64,000 bases of DNA from Alligator mississippiensis (Eukaryota > Chordata > Crocodylia > Alligatoridae): contig NC_081827.1 of assembly GCF_030867095.1 (NCBI RefSeq), positions 27,590,001-27,654,000 on the forward strand. The letters run 5' to 3'. The notes below the pieces were generated by a model. That model saw only the letters and a list, made by a program, of their open reading frames with translations, had not been told where the DNA came from and did no database searches. The position numbers were made by a program, and so were the translations under genes. This document shows, piece after piece, positions 31,330-42,261 of this stretch (the stretch's first letter is position 1; each line of letters starts with the position of its first letter).

Positions 31330-33490
31330 ATACAGGAGAAAATTGTCCAATTTTTTTGTCACGGCCTGTGTAGTAGAATAGCTTGTAGTGGTTCTGATGG
31401 GTTAATTTCTGTGTGAGCATACATATATTTTTCAACTGTTATAGTTGTTTGCTTATCCTTTTCCTTGTATTTTGCAATGTCCTGGTGTCTCTCATGCAGT
31501 CTGTCAAGGATTTCCTGTTGCAGTATTGTAGGGATAACTAATCTGGATTTCCTCAACAACAGATTTTGGTTTATGGCAAGATCCCAAAGTGTACTCAGTA
31601 TAGTTTTATAGATATTTCTGACTGTCTGTTTTGTCCAGCCCTCTTTGCAAAAAGTCATGACATGACTAAGTATGTTATCTGCCTCTTGCTTTTCTTTTCA
31701 ATCTTTGCAGGTGTTTTACTGTATTTGGTAAAGTAGTAAGCACTGTATCTACCTTTTTGTGAGCAGCTCCTTTTGTTTACACTGTAGTTGTAGTGTGTTT
31801 GGAGAGAGGGTATCAGGTGTGTGAATGTTTTTTCCAGATCCACAATCAAGATCTGACACCTTATGAGTCGCATTTAAAAACATTGTTTGCTGGGTGGGAA
31901 CTTATCTAGGCATTATTTTTAACCAAAATAAGGCCAGTAGTTTGTGATCAATTTTTACATGACAATTTAAACCAACTAGGAAGTCTTTGAAATGTGTATA
32001 AGTCCATCTAGTGGGTATTCTCTTTCTATTTATGCATAGTGTTGCTCTATATTGGTGAGTGCTCATGAGGCATATGCCACTGAACCATGAATACAGAAGG
32101 ACTGCCTCACAGGATGAACCTGAGGTATCAGTTGAATCTGTAGTGGTTTTATTTGGCGGACAGAAGGCAAAAACTGCTGGAGTTCTTATGTCTTGATTTC
32201 TTTCCATGAATGCTAGGCTCTGTTTAGTTCCCCTGTACCAGAAATTCTGTGCACTCAAGAGATCTCATAATGCTTCGATTTCTTCACCAGGTGAAGAACT
32301 AAATCTTTCAAAGACTTTGTGGAAGATCAGTAGTAGTGTAGGTTTTGCCAGAACCCAGGTTGAGTATCCAGTTTCATGAAGGTTTTTGCTTGGCTAAGTT
32401 CTCCAAGGGTATATCCAATGAATGGTAGTATATATCAATCTCTGCAGAACTTTCCTTTGAGCTTGATCAGATCTATCCAGATCTGAGCTTTGTTATTTTG
32501 TGGGGGGGTCATAATGATGTCAGTATGCCATTTGGTTGGATTATTTGTTCTGGAAATTACACCCATCTGCTGATTTCATCCTGGGTAGCAACGGGGTTGA
32601 CAGGGCAAACAGTTTGTATTTGGTGCAGGTTTATTGAGATATTCTCCCTCTTATGCCTTTAGTCATTGACATAATTTTTAGATCTTCTTGTTATTAAGTT
32701 AGAGGCAGATGGTAACCTGTTTTATCCCCATAACCAGCTCTTGGGTTCTGATTGCATGACAAAGTAGAACTGTTTATAGATCAACTACAACACAGACCTA
32801 AAACTTCCCTTTTGTATTTAATGGAAACTGGCCTGGGCCTTTTCAGAATTTTATTTGGCTCTTGATGTGTTTGGTGTGTTCATCTGATAAGGAGATTTAG
32901 GAGTCAAAGTTATCAGTACTTTTATTTGTCTTTCCCAGGGAGATCATGGTTGTTGCTTTTGATCACATGTAACTGAACAAAGCAATATCTGTTGGGCCCT
33001 CTCAAAAGATAGCTGCTACTATGTGCTAAGATAACAAACTTCTGCACAGTATGGCAGCCCTTGCTGGATAAAGCTGTTTGCTGTGAAGTGTTTACTATCC
33101 CATGAGCATTTTTTCATGCTTTTGTTGTGTTTCTTCTCTCTCTTTTCTTCATGTTAGTATAGGGATCTCTGGACCTATTAGTCATTTTGACGGTCCAAGT
33201 AAGTATGGTTTCTGGGCTTCAGTCATATTTTCCTCTAAGTCTATGGCTTTTGTAGTAGGCTACTCTTCGAAGTTCTTCGCAAGATGAGTTTGTGGCTGAC
33301 TGGAGGATGGTAGGTGTTTTCACAGTGCCGAGTGTGAAGTTAGGATAATTTTGGAGTCTTTCTGATAGTGCAGTAAGTCTAAGACTCTTTGCTCTGGTCC
33401 TCTGTATCCAACTTTGGGTCTACGACTGTACAGGGAAGTAATAGAATCACTTGCTGACTCACCCTTCTCTTGGAAGTGAAATTGTGCCAG
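31330..33490 (-). pseudogene. Degraded Ty3/Gypsy retrotransposon gag-pol, minus strand
   Basis: Read on the minus strand from high to low coordinates, four decayed parts can be seen. A gag-like segment near 33340-33490 carries FHFQEKGES. The N-terminal RT part near 32340-32510 carries QIWIDL and AKTFMKLDTQPGFWQ, the usual FSKLDAxSGFWQ box. The RT/RNase H part near 31900-32260 carries PNKTTTDSTDTSG, NCHVKIDHK. The integrase zinc-finger/linker region near 31358-31660 carries LLLRKSRLVIP, ILDRLHERHQDI and NPSEPL. Stops and frameshifts are numerous. The catalytic YxDD part of RT between the first two pol segments is deleted. No LTRs were identified. Confidence 0.8.
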
Positions 33491-33509
33491 CTCAGAAATG
33501 ACATTATGG

Positions 33510-33590
33510 CAATCTTACAAGGTCCCTTCCAGCCCCTAATGTCTACGAAATCTAATGTCTATAATGTCTATGAAGTCTAATGGCTTGTTA
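33510..33590 (+). mobile_element. CR1 3' tail fragment
   Basis: CTTACAAGGTCCCTTCCAGC and CTAATGTCTACGAAATCT match the end of the CR1 at 1790-4272. The tail is then repeated twice in variant form (AATGTCTATAATGTCTATGA). Confidence 0.7.
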
Positions 33591-35313
33591 AAAAAAATAT
33601 ATTTGGCCAGTCTCATGATTCGAGGGGGGGGTGGAACTTAATCATGATTTTGAGCTTTGAGGTTGACAGTGTTGAGATCAGAGATCCAGTGAAAGCGAGG
33701 GGGGAGGGGATGTAATTTTGTCTTTATTTCCTGTTTACACACTCTTCTCTCCCCTCTCTGAGCCCCCTTGTGGCCACACTGACTTGTGGCTCTAAAGGTT
33801 CCCAAGCACAAGTAGACACCATGCCGTCCTCCTGGTTTCTTTTCTATGTACCCTACAGCTTTGAAAGTAAATGAACAAGAATGAGACAAGCAACCTTGCT
33901 GCTGCATAGCCTGGATTCATTCCCTGAACACCATCTAGATAGTGCATTGAATGAAACAGGCTTCTTTAGGGAAAAAATATGTGACTATGCAATGAAAGAT
34001 TATTCTAACAGATAAGGGATAAATTAGGGTGTCACAGGCAATCTTAAATCTGGTTCTTTTTAAGTGCTTAACTATTAAGTGACTGTACTACCAAAACAAT
34101 GCCCTTTTAATACAAGTTGCTTTTTATGTAAGCTACCTTATAGAGTTGGTTTGTGTACTACTGCCTTCTACTGGATATAATAGCTGGCCTTTTCCATTTT
34201 GCTGTGTTTTCAAATGATAAAGGGTTACAATATACAAAATAAAATAAATTGATTGTAATACAGAAAGCATGTGTCATGAGTCTTTTGCTCACATTCTCAT
34301 ATACATTCAAATATTAATTTGAACTAAACTGTAAAGCTACGCACTAGACTTGTGATGTCTGCCTTTATTATAGCTCTCGGCATGTCATATCTGAGGCCTA
34401 ATCTTACACTAATGTAGACCTGGATATAAGGGTCTATGCTAGTAGAGCGTGTTGCAGGGCAGGGGGCTTAAATTTTAGCATTTATATTGCACTTATTAAA
34501 GATTGTAAAGAATTTTGAATCTTTGCAGCATCCCTATAAAATAGTTTCTTATTCATTTGAAGAAAGCACTCTGATCTTTGGATAGGAAGTACTCCATAAT
34601 GAGTAGAGATGGGCTCCGTAATAAGATTAAGCTTGTAACAAGAAGATTAAGCTTTAGGATGTATACCTTTTCCGAAGCATTGCCATGTGTTTGGAGGGAG
34701 AGAAAGATTGGTTTCATGGTACCTTGCCAGTAGAACACAATTTCATTGCTTCAGCATGAAGGAAAATGAATCTGAATGTGATCCTCCATCCCTTCCCTAA
34801 ATGCTGCTTATGAGATGATTATGCAGGGACCTGTTAAATTATAAAAGAGGATGTTGAAACTGTGTGGAAGAAATCCTTTTGAGATTGGCTGTTAAGAACA
34901 TGAGATATTATGAACTATAGCAGACTTCTTACTAACTTCTCAAAGGTTAGACTGCAATTAGATAGTTATATATTAATCAAATGCCTTTTTAAAATCTACT
35001 GAGAAACATGTGCTCTTACCTTCCCTCAGGATAAATGATTCGAGTCTCCAAGTACCTTTCACAGAAACGGAATTCACTTTTTTAAAATATGCTTCATACG
35101 GCAAGAAAGATGTTCCTGTGAATATGAGCTCAGACTAGCCATCTCCTCCTTATACAAGGCTGCAGTTAGGAATGGGCCCCTATGAGGGGAAGAGACAGAA
35201 GCATCTATATTGGGAAAGAGTTTATAGCTGACAGCTTACTTTTATGGGAAACATGTTGTGCTTAAGTTCTGACTTGCGAGAAATGGGCTAAGTTCCTGGA
35301 CTCTAAAAAGGCA
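33591..35313. other. Intergenic, nothing recognised
   Basis: No exon, RNA gene or clear repeat boundary. Base composition is ordinary AT-rich. Confidence 0.4.
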
Positions 35314-35480
35314 GGCAAGGTGCTTTGGGTAGATGTGATATCTTTTATTAGACCAACTGAGTAACTGGAAAAAAGTTTTTAGCAACTACTTTTCCAACTA
35401 CTTCGTTAGTCTAATAAATGATATCACATCTAACCAAAGAACTTTGCCTGCCTATGTCCTTAGACCAAGTCAGCTGCAAC
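35314..35480. mobile_element. Inverted-repeat element with TTATTAGACCAAC core
   Basis: The stretch GGCAAGGTGCTTTGGGTAGA to TTTTATTAGACCAACTGAGT is followed by its reverse complement (GTTAGTCTAATAAATGATAT to ACCAAAGAACTTTGCC, ending 35448), forming a stem of more than 50 bp. TTAGACCAAGTCAGCTGCAA continues outward. Single-arm relatives lie at 40108-40215 and 60596-60750, and more distant ones at 5655 and 62040. Confidence 0.75.
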
Positions 35481-36160
35481 CAAAAAACTCAGCAACATGG
35501 ACTCTAAAAGTACATTTTCCTTTGGAACATTCTGGAAGCATATGAAATAGCTACCAGGTCTAAACCATTCTTAAAAGAGGCTCTGCCCACATAAAATGAT
35601 AAGTGGATCTGATACTTCCTGGTCCAAAGAAAGGAAAGACCCTTATAGAGTGGCCAAGTGAAAGATCAATGTAAATAAGCTGCCCTTGTGTCTTCTATCA
35701 ACATGGTTAACCAGCACTTTTCAAAAGTGCTGCAAAATTATATACTGAGACTAAGTAGGATCTCTTGAAAACTGTTATTATCCTAACCAGCTGGTTATCC
35801 TAAAAGAGGTCCTCAAATCAAGTAGGAAGCAGCATCCAGTTCAGTTGTCCAGATCTTCATAAAATTCCAGTTGACTTTTCAAAGCAAGAGAAATATGCAA
35901 GTATGCCTAGGAATCATATCAGTTTCAGTTTGGGAATAACAAAAATGTAATATGTGCCACTAACAAAGAGCTTTACCTAAAGGTACCTTCATGTTTTACC
36001 TTTTTTATATAGTTCCTCAAGAGTGATTGAAACATACAGGAAATGTACTGATAGCATTTGTTCCTTCTCAGAAAAAGCCCAAACTCTAAATATTTAAATA
36101 GGTAAAGGACCTTCATATACGTCTCCTACTTGCAGTATTAGATATATCTTGATGCTCAGT
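35481..36160. other. Intergenic, nothing recognised
   Basis: No feature recognised. Confidence 0.4.
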
Positions 36161-36556
36161 GGGTGCATCTACCCAAGACGTTTACTGTGGAATCGCCTAA
36201 TTAGCTCTGCAGCAAAGTCTCTGTGCCTACACATGCATCCTATTAGGCCACAGTAAACTAATAAACACTGCTGTAGGTTAGTCCTTGTAAACAGAAGTAC
36301 TATCCTGCAATGGTGTTATTTACTGCACAGCAATGCAAGTGTAGATGTTGACCCAGCTGGCTAGGGCATGAGGGTATTTCAGTGTGGGGGCTGCCTGCCG
36401 ACTAGCCCCACACGGAAGCACCCTCATGCCCCAGCCAGCCCCTCCACAGCACGTTGAACCCTGCCAGCCAGGGCTGCTCCAACCTGGCTCAATGTGTTAC
36501 AGTCCCGGGCACACACGTAAACGCAGCACTCAAGAGCAATAAACTCTGGTGTGCTA
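36161..36556. mobile_element. GTGCATCTAC-family MITE, copy 2, with internal hairpin
   Basis: It begins GGGTGCATCTACCCAAGACG, followed by TTTACTGTGGAATCGCCTAA, as in the other copies. The centre (36356-36439) is a hairpin: GCTGGCTAGGGCATGAGGGT pairs with CACCCTCATGCCCCAGCCAG and GTGTGGGG with CCCCACAC. The right part (CAAGAGCAATAAACTCTGGT) corresponds to the inner left part of copy 4 inverted. The right terminus is missing. Confidence 0.6.
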
Positions 36557-37385
36557 AGCAAAAATTATTTCCTAGTAATTGCATAGCTCTGTGTAATCTT
36601 TTAACCAAAAAAAACAGCACTCCCTCTCCTGGCTATTACTGACAGGTTCCACTGTACCTGCTAATAGGAACTTCCCAAAAATTCTTTAATATTCTTTAAT
36701 AATTAACCCTTTATTTAATTCTTTCTTATTTTCTAACGTAACTCAATTAATAATGTTTTTTAAGGTCCTAAACCGGGCTTGTGTGATACTCATCATGTGG
36801 TGAATATACTCCTCACTCCCACCCCTTCTCATTCTTTATTAGCATTTCTTTGGATGCTGTTACCAGCTTATAATAGAAACTCTAATGACAATTGCTGGAG
36901 CTGTTCAATTAACTGTGATTTGCGTGGGAAGGGAAGAGGAGTGAACAAGACATTTTTCTTCTTCTTTAAAACGCCCATCTGTATCAAGTCTTTCAGCTGT
37001 TTGTCACTGAAGGTGTCAGATCTATGTTAATATTCTTGTGAATATTAAATATTATTTAATTTCAAAAACATTTCTCTTTAATACCAACATTTCTATCTAG
37101 GGATTAGGAGCTGCTTGGATGGGACTGGTCTTCAGAACCTCTTAGTTTAGTTTCCATCTCTGCCAGACATCCTCAATGAATCTGGGGAAGTCAAAATCCT
37201 TGTCCATAAAATGATGACATTTCCAAATGGCATGAAGAGGCTTTTTGGAAGACATGTTCATTAGTATATGTGTGACACTGATAGGAGATGGGCGGGAGCT
37301 GCATTGGAACTTAGATATCAGCTGTTTTTGCTTTCCACCATTCTGTGTTTTTGGGTTTCAGTTACCAGCCACTACGCACTTAAAA
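36557..37385. other. Intergenic, nothing recognised
   Basis: AT-rich. I see nothing in it. Confidence 0.4.
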
Positions 37386-38002
37386 CAGTGATTCTCAACC
37401 TTTTAGATCTGAGGCATCCCTCAGAAAATGCCCGCTCGAGGTTTTCACTAGGGTTGCTAACCCTCCAAGGTTGCCCTGGAGTCTCCAGGAATTAGAGATA
37501 AATCTTCAGGAGACTGCTGAGAGTCACCTGGGAGAAAAATGATAGGGCATTCATTAAAATAAATATTAAATGTTGAATCTGAATTATACAGTTTGCAGTG
37601 GGATTTTAAAATGTAATAGTAACGTGCATTTTCCTTCCTGACCTAAAGTAATTAATGTCATTACATCATGTGATGAAACCTCCCAGACTAGATTCAGATA
37701 GAATTGGCAACCCTAGTTTTCACTTGTTTTTTGACTACAGAAAAGTAATACAGCATTTCTGCTGCAGGGAACTTAGAAAGATCACGACAGCTCAGAATGT
37801 TTTTAACACTATGGAGTCCTATCTTGGGACTCCATAGAAATGCTTTAACTTTGACCCAGTACTCAGTCCACTCACTGTGAGCAATATGGGTTTACCTTGT
37901 GAATCAGGCAGGCACACCTAAGAGGGCTACCTTAGTATGGTACCCTCAAAAGGATCTCAAGGCACCCCAAGCATACCACAGCCTTCTGCTTGAGAATCAC
38001 TA
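37386..38002. mobile_element. hAT (Charlie-like) MITE hosting a second element
   Basis: Termini CAGTGATTCTCAACC and TTGAGAATCACTA are inverted repeats of the CAGTGGTTCTCAA type known from hAT-Charlie elements. Flanking octamers ACTTAAAA (37378-37385) and CTTTAAAA (38003-38010) are a plausible decayed target duplication. Positions 37450-37716 are a separate insertion. Confidence 0.75.
37450..37716. mobile_element. Nested TIR MITE with perfect 8-bp TSD
   Basis: Termini AGGGTTGCTAACCCTCC and TTGGCAACCCTAG are inverted. TTTTCACT flanks it exactly on both sides (37442-37449 and 37717-37724). Internal CTGGAGTCTCCAGGAATTA and CATCATGTGATGAAACCTCC are typical of a hAT-type reptile MITE. It interrupts the element 37386-38002. 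Confidence 0.85.
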
Positions 38003-38436
38003 CTTTAAAATAAGGTTAGAGAGGACACGGTGTCAGATCAGAGCATTAGCACTACAGCCCCTTCTGCCAGGCACAGGATGACAGTAACAAGGGCCAAGTT
38101 CAGATTTCAGGTTTTTACACAAATTCTTGCAGAAACCAGGGAAAATAAATTTCCCTGGGTGTTCCCATGAAAACAGACTTCCCCACTGGCAAGCAATGTT
38201 TTGTTGTCACAGGGTTTACTGAAGGGGAAGGTAAGTGGGACAAAGGAACAATCTTTGGACACCCTTAACAGTCAGCATCCACCTCCACCAGCTCCTAGCA
38301 GTGGCTCACACTGAGTCACTGTCCCGAGTCCTGCACCTGGTGAACTCAGGAGCCTGTTCAGCTGCCAGCGCAAGCCCACAGCTGAACAGCTGCTAGTTGA
38401 GGATCCAGGTGTAGCTATGCCTGTCTTTTTACCATG
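38003..38436. other. Intergenic, nothing recognised
   Basis: No gene or repeat boundary seen. Confidence 0.35.
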
Positions 38437-38695
38437 GGCATTTCCCAGGTTTCTGGGCGTTGGCTGTCCTGACCCCCCTTTCTGCTGCCTGGCAGGATGT
38501 TTTTAAGCCAGGGGGTGACTCTGACCGGGTGAGCCAGTGCTGCTGCTCAGACCAAGGCTGGAGCTTCCTGGCGAGGGCGCCTTGCCCCTCCACTCGGGAT
38601 CAGACCAATGCCCCTATTTGGGGTCAGGCAGGAATTGTACCTCGTGGTCAGATCGGTCTGGACTACGAGGGTTTTTGCCAATGCTGCCAGGTGTA
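38437..38695 (+). mobile_element. CR1 3' UTR remnant
   Basis: CTCTGACCGGGTGAGCC, GGCGAGGGCGCCTTGCC, ATTTGGGGTCAGGCAGGAAT and GGTCAGATCGGTCTGGACTA correspond, in the opposite orientation, to the CR1 3' UTR at 16976-17515. Confidence 0.6.
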
Positions 38696-39214
38696 CCATA
38701 AGTATCGTATTTGTACAATAATTTTTACCCTTGTACCATGTACAGTCAATAATTTCTACCCTTGTACAATGTAAGTATCCAACATGTGCCATGATTTTGG
38801 AGGCAACTCATCGATGCAGCAGAGGCAAAACCCAAGTCACTCAGGAAGTCATAATCGACTTCTGGATCCACTTCAGCACTGTCTCAGGATTGCCCGCCTG
38901 GAAATAAAGAAATGCTTCAACTTTGACCCAGCACTTGCTCCAGTCACTGTGAGCAATATCAAGTAAATAAGACTTTTTTGCATATTTTGCAGCAAATATG
39001 CAAACATTACTTTTGAGTTTCCAGTACGATAGTTTCATATTTAAGACCTAGCACCTCCAGTTTTTGCCTCCCTCTGCAGTGACAGGAGGGGTCCTCGCCA
39101 GCGCCTTCCTGGGATCTCCTGACCGAGTAGGAGCAAGCCCGGGGGAGGCTGGCAGCCAGAGGCGCTCATACACGTGTCCCTCGGCTTCTTGTTTACTACC
39201 CGCAGCGCCGCGCG

Positions 39215-39236
39215 GGGCATGCTGGGGGCTGTAGTC
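39215..39236 (+). promoter_or_regulatory. HBP1: ZNF143-like site
   Basis: GGGCATGCTGGGGGCTGTAG followed by TC closely matches the ZNF143/SBS consensus (reverse complement of ACTACAATTCCCAGCATGCC). Such sites are typical of CpG promoters. Confidence 0.6.
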
Positions 39237-39437
39237 CCCACCTCTGCCGTTTAGCAAGCCGCGATGGAAGAAGAGACTCCCACTCCCACAATGCCGCCTG
39301 GCTGCCGGGGCTTAGCGACGGGCCAATGGAAGCGCGCCTTCCTTGTGAGTGACGTGCCGTCCTGCTTAATCGCGTGTGCGAAAAACTCAAAACAAGTTTC
39401 TTCTCTGGGGCGGATTCCCGACGGGCAGGCCAGGGGG

Positions 39438-39483
39438 CCAATGACGAGGGGAATGCAGTTGAGTAGCATCCGTACCAGCCAAT
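39438..39483 (+). promoter_or_regulatory. HBP1: Pair of CCAAT boxes
   Basis: GGCCAATGA at about 39436 and AGCCAATGAGCGG at about 39477, roughly 40 bases apart, match the NF-Y consensus. They lie 83-128 bases before the candidate ATG of exon 1, suggesting a start site between them and about 39560. A third CCAAT lies at 39323-39327. Confidence 0.6.
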
Positions 39484-39580
39484 GAGCGGCCGAGCCTGCT
39501 CAAGAGCAGGCGGGACTCCGCGGAGGGGCCGAGCGAAGGGGGGGGGAGCTGAGGGGAATTCGGTAATGGCGACGGGGCTG
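39484..39580 (+). other. HBP1: HBP1 exon 1 (5' boundary approximate)
   Basis: The 3' end is fixed by CTG followed by GTAAGT at 39581. The start is inferred from the CCAAT boxes. It contains an ATG at 39566 in good context (G at -3 and G at +4). The five codons MATGL lead into the donor in phase 0. Confidence 0.65.
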
Positions 39581-39909
39581 GTAAGTCCCACAAAGTTTCG
39601 GGTGCGGAGCCGCACGGGTGGTGGCGGCGCGTGTCGGGGCCCGAGGCAGTGGGGGGGGGGTCTTTGTCGGGTCCCGCTTCCGCCACCGCTCCGGCCCGGC
39701 CGCACGGGCGCCGCGGGCTGATAGCGCTGCCGGGGGTGGGCGTCGCGGCCGCAGGGTCGGGGGTGGGCGCCGCAGGGGGACAGGGCTGTACTGGGGGCGC
39801 TGCCCCGGGGCCCGGCAGGGGCGTTGGGGCGAAGGCCGAGGCCCCCGTAGGCACCCCCTCCCCCACCGCCGCAGACTTGTTACGCAGTTGTGAATGAATG
39901 GGCCCTTGC

Positions 39910-39919
39910 GCGCATGCGC
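39910..39919. promoter_or_regulatory. HBP1: NRF1-like palindrome
   Basis: GCGCATGCGC matches the NRF1 consensus exactly. It lies in the CpG island, about 330 bases into intron 1. Confidence 0.6.
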
Positions 39920-39962
39920 GCTGCCCCCGGGAGCATATAAACAACGGCCCTTCCAGGTGGCG

Positions 39963-39972
39963 GTCACGTGAC
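39963..39972. promoter_or_regulatory. HBP1: CLEAR / E-box palindrome
   Basis: GTCACGTGAC is a perfect 10-base palindrome matching the TFEB/TFE3/USF type E-box. It lies within the CpG island in HBP1 intron 1. Confidence 0.55.
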
Positions 39973-40107
39973 GGGGCGCCCCCCCCCCCCCACTTCCCCC
40001 TTCCTCCCGCGTGACTCAACAGCGAGCTGCGGCGCTTACGCAACGCTTCGGCCTCGTTCTGGTTCTCGCTGCTGCCTGGGCTGGTGGCCGGGTTGGTTCG
40101 AGACAAA

Positions 40108-40215
40108 TGCAAAACACTTGGCTCAGAGATGCTACCTTTTATTAGACCAACTAAGAAATTGAAAAAAATAATATACATTTTTCTTCTGCAAGCTTTCAGG
40201 CTCACACACCATTCC
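40108..40215. mobile_element. TTATTAGACCAAC repeat, single arm
   Basis: GATGCTACCTTTTATTAGAC, CAACTAAGAAATTGAAAAAA and CTGCAAGCTTTCAGGCTCAC match the copy at 60650-60740 in order. It abuts the 3' edge of the CpG island. Confidence 0.6.
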
Positions 40216-40989
40216 TAAGGCTCAGGGAAATAGATGGTAAAAAGTCCCCTTAGGTAGAAAATAAAGTTCATTTTTGCATGGTGGAAACTGATGGTGGAAC
40301 GCTGTTCCTCTGGGTACATGAGAGTGTCTTTGTGAGTTGCTCTTTGATGTGCAGATAAGGCAGGATTCCTGATTGGCCTTGGCCTGGGCTGGTGTCCAAT
40401 GCTGGAGCCTGTTCAATGCTGGAGCAGGCTTTCCCTGGCTCCCGCTTCCCTCCAGCTCTGGGCCCTCCTCTGCATTGGGACCTGCCCTATTTCGTGGGAA
40501 CCTTGAGGATAGAAGTGCAGTCTGGGGGTGATCGGCTGTCCAGGCCCCACTACCCATATACTGGGAAAGCTGGGCATTTCTTTAAGCAGGTCTGCAAGGG
40601 GAGTGGGGGGGACCAGGAAATTCCAGCATTAGCAAACAGACATGGGCCTCAGTGAAGAGGTCTTGTTTATTGCTACCTGCTACTGCAGCTGCACATTTGA
40701 GCATTTTGCTTTGTGCCTCCACAAGCATTTTTATGACATCACAGAGATGACGCCTGTTTCCAGGGTGAATCAGGACAATAGGTTCCCATTCACCTGGTTT
40801 TTGTGCTGGATATGGTTGTTCTTTGACCCAGGAGAAACTCAAAAGAGGTTTCTTAGATGTGGTAGAGTTCAATGGTTTGGATGGAGTAGTGCTTCTCCCA
40901 CCCTCATCAGTGAGAAAGGGAAGGCAGCCCATAGTGTTGGATAGAAGTCTTTAGAGCTCAGTGTGCGTAATCCTCAAATACTGCAAATG

Positions 40990-41225
40990 CTGCGCATGTC
41001 TACACGTGTGTTAATGTGCCATTATTACAGCGCATTAAGTTTTAGTACTTGTAATAACAGGTACTAACTCAATGTGCCAGATTTGGCGCTACTGTGCACG
41101 TCTCTTACATGACGCTAATTCACAGTAGACTATTTTACTGCACATTAGCATGAATTTCACCGAGACATGGTAATGCACAGTAGAAGTAGTCTGCTGCACT
41201 TTTGGTGTCTCTTGTAGATGCACCC
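40990..41225. mobile_element. GTGCATCTAC-family MITE, copy 3
   Basis: The left end GCGCATGTCTACACGTGTGT and right end CTTGTAGATGCACCCA are degenerate inverted termini. Internal AATGTGCCATTATTACAGCG and ACTGCACATTAGCATGAA are AT-rich dyads of the family. Confidence 0.6.
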
Positions 41226-41705
41226 ACTGTGTAAGTCTTGGCCTTGTTTGATCCTCTGAGGCCCACAGCTGTGGCTCCAAAATGTTGCTAGTATCTGCGT
41301 CTGTCAGGGGTGTCCAGAGGTGTGATCCTGAACAGCAAAGCTGTTCCAGCAGAAGCTCCAGGTGTAGACAGTTTAACTAGCAAGACTTTGCTTCTGCTAG
41401 TATGATTTATTTTATTCAGATGAGTTGCTTTTCTAGTTTAAATTGAGTTCAGCAAAGCTTTAGCATGGGCCAAACCTGAGACTTAGCAATAAAGGAAAAA
41501 CTAACAGAAGGAAAGTTGCAGGAAATAGTCTTACCCAAACTTGCCAGAATGTTGTGCTTTGAGCAGATGTTGCAAAACCATGCCAAATCTTGTGAACCCT
41601 AACCATCTGAAAATGCATACTTCCATCTTCTGTATGATAACCTCTTCATAATTAGTGGTGATTTCTTAAATATGAGCAATCCAACTACCAACAAACATAC
41701 TGATA

Positions 41706-41717
41706 TGAGAGAGAGAG

Positions 41718-41754
<37 letters not shown>
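41706..41754. repeat. (GA)n(GT)n compound microsatellite
   Basis: A GA tract (41706-41720) continues directly into 17 GT units (41721-41754). Confidence 0.97.
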
Positions 41755-41758
<4 letters not shown>

Positions 41759-42261
41759 TAAAAAACAGGCAGTTGCTCCCCCAGGAGGGAACAAGCACTG
41801 GGCCTGGAGATACTGCAATACTAGGCTCGTGCTCGGAGAGGCTGGAGCAAGTTCCTTTCCTGGTGCCAAAAATGCTGATGGGAGCCTTTTTTTAAAACCA
41901 AAATTTCATATTGCAGAAACAACTGCATATCCAAAAATATACAATTACATACATATTAAACCCTTAAAAACGTGCATCGACTTCTCACAAAAGAATCCCT
42001 TACAGAGCAATTTTTTCATATAGAACCCTGTGGAAAAACTAGTGCTTTAGTAACCACCTGCAACTTTCCACCCCTCCTATCAGTCCTCTCTGTTGTTTTA
42101 ATGAAATAAGTGTGTCCACTCCTTTTTCCTTCACTTCTTTCCTGAGTCCTTTTCTCCAATCTCTCTCTCTTGTCCCAGCCGATGTACAGGTTTCCCTTGC
42201 TTTATGCTGTACATGCATTCCTGGAAAATGGGGCATAACTCAAATTCACATAAAGGGACAC
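41755..42261. mobile_element. Fragments of unclassified repeat
   Basis: AAAACAGGCAGTTGCTCCCC and TGGTGCCAAAAATGCTGATG match the copy at 45795-45915. Farther on, GTACAGGTTTCCCTTGCTTT matches the reverse complement of TAAAGTGAGGGAAACCTGTA at about 45686. The CR1 at 42262 follows directly. Confidence 0.45.

Larger units (their letters stand above)
39050..40090. promoter_or_regulatory. HBP1: CpG island: HBP1 promoter and first exon
   Basis: About 1 kb of dense CpG sequence in otherwise AT-rich DNA. It contains CCAAT boxes at 39323-39327, 39438-39442 and 39479-39483, no TATA box near them, a ZNF143-like site (39215-39236), an NRF1-like site (39910-39919) and a palindromic CACGTG site (39963-39972). 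The HBP1 first exon ends at 39580 with a good donor. Long frames on both strands here are composition artefacts. Confidence 0.85.

Noticed and set aside
39196-40205. Minus-strand frames of up to 272 codons over the CpG island
   Set aside because: GC-rich sequence suppresses stop codons. The translations are Pro/Ala/Arg-rich without homology, and no splice or start context supports a divergent gene.
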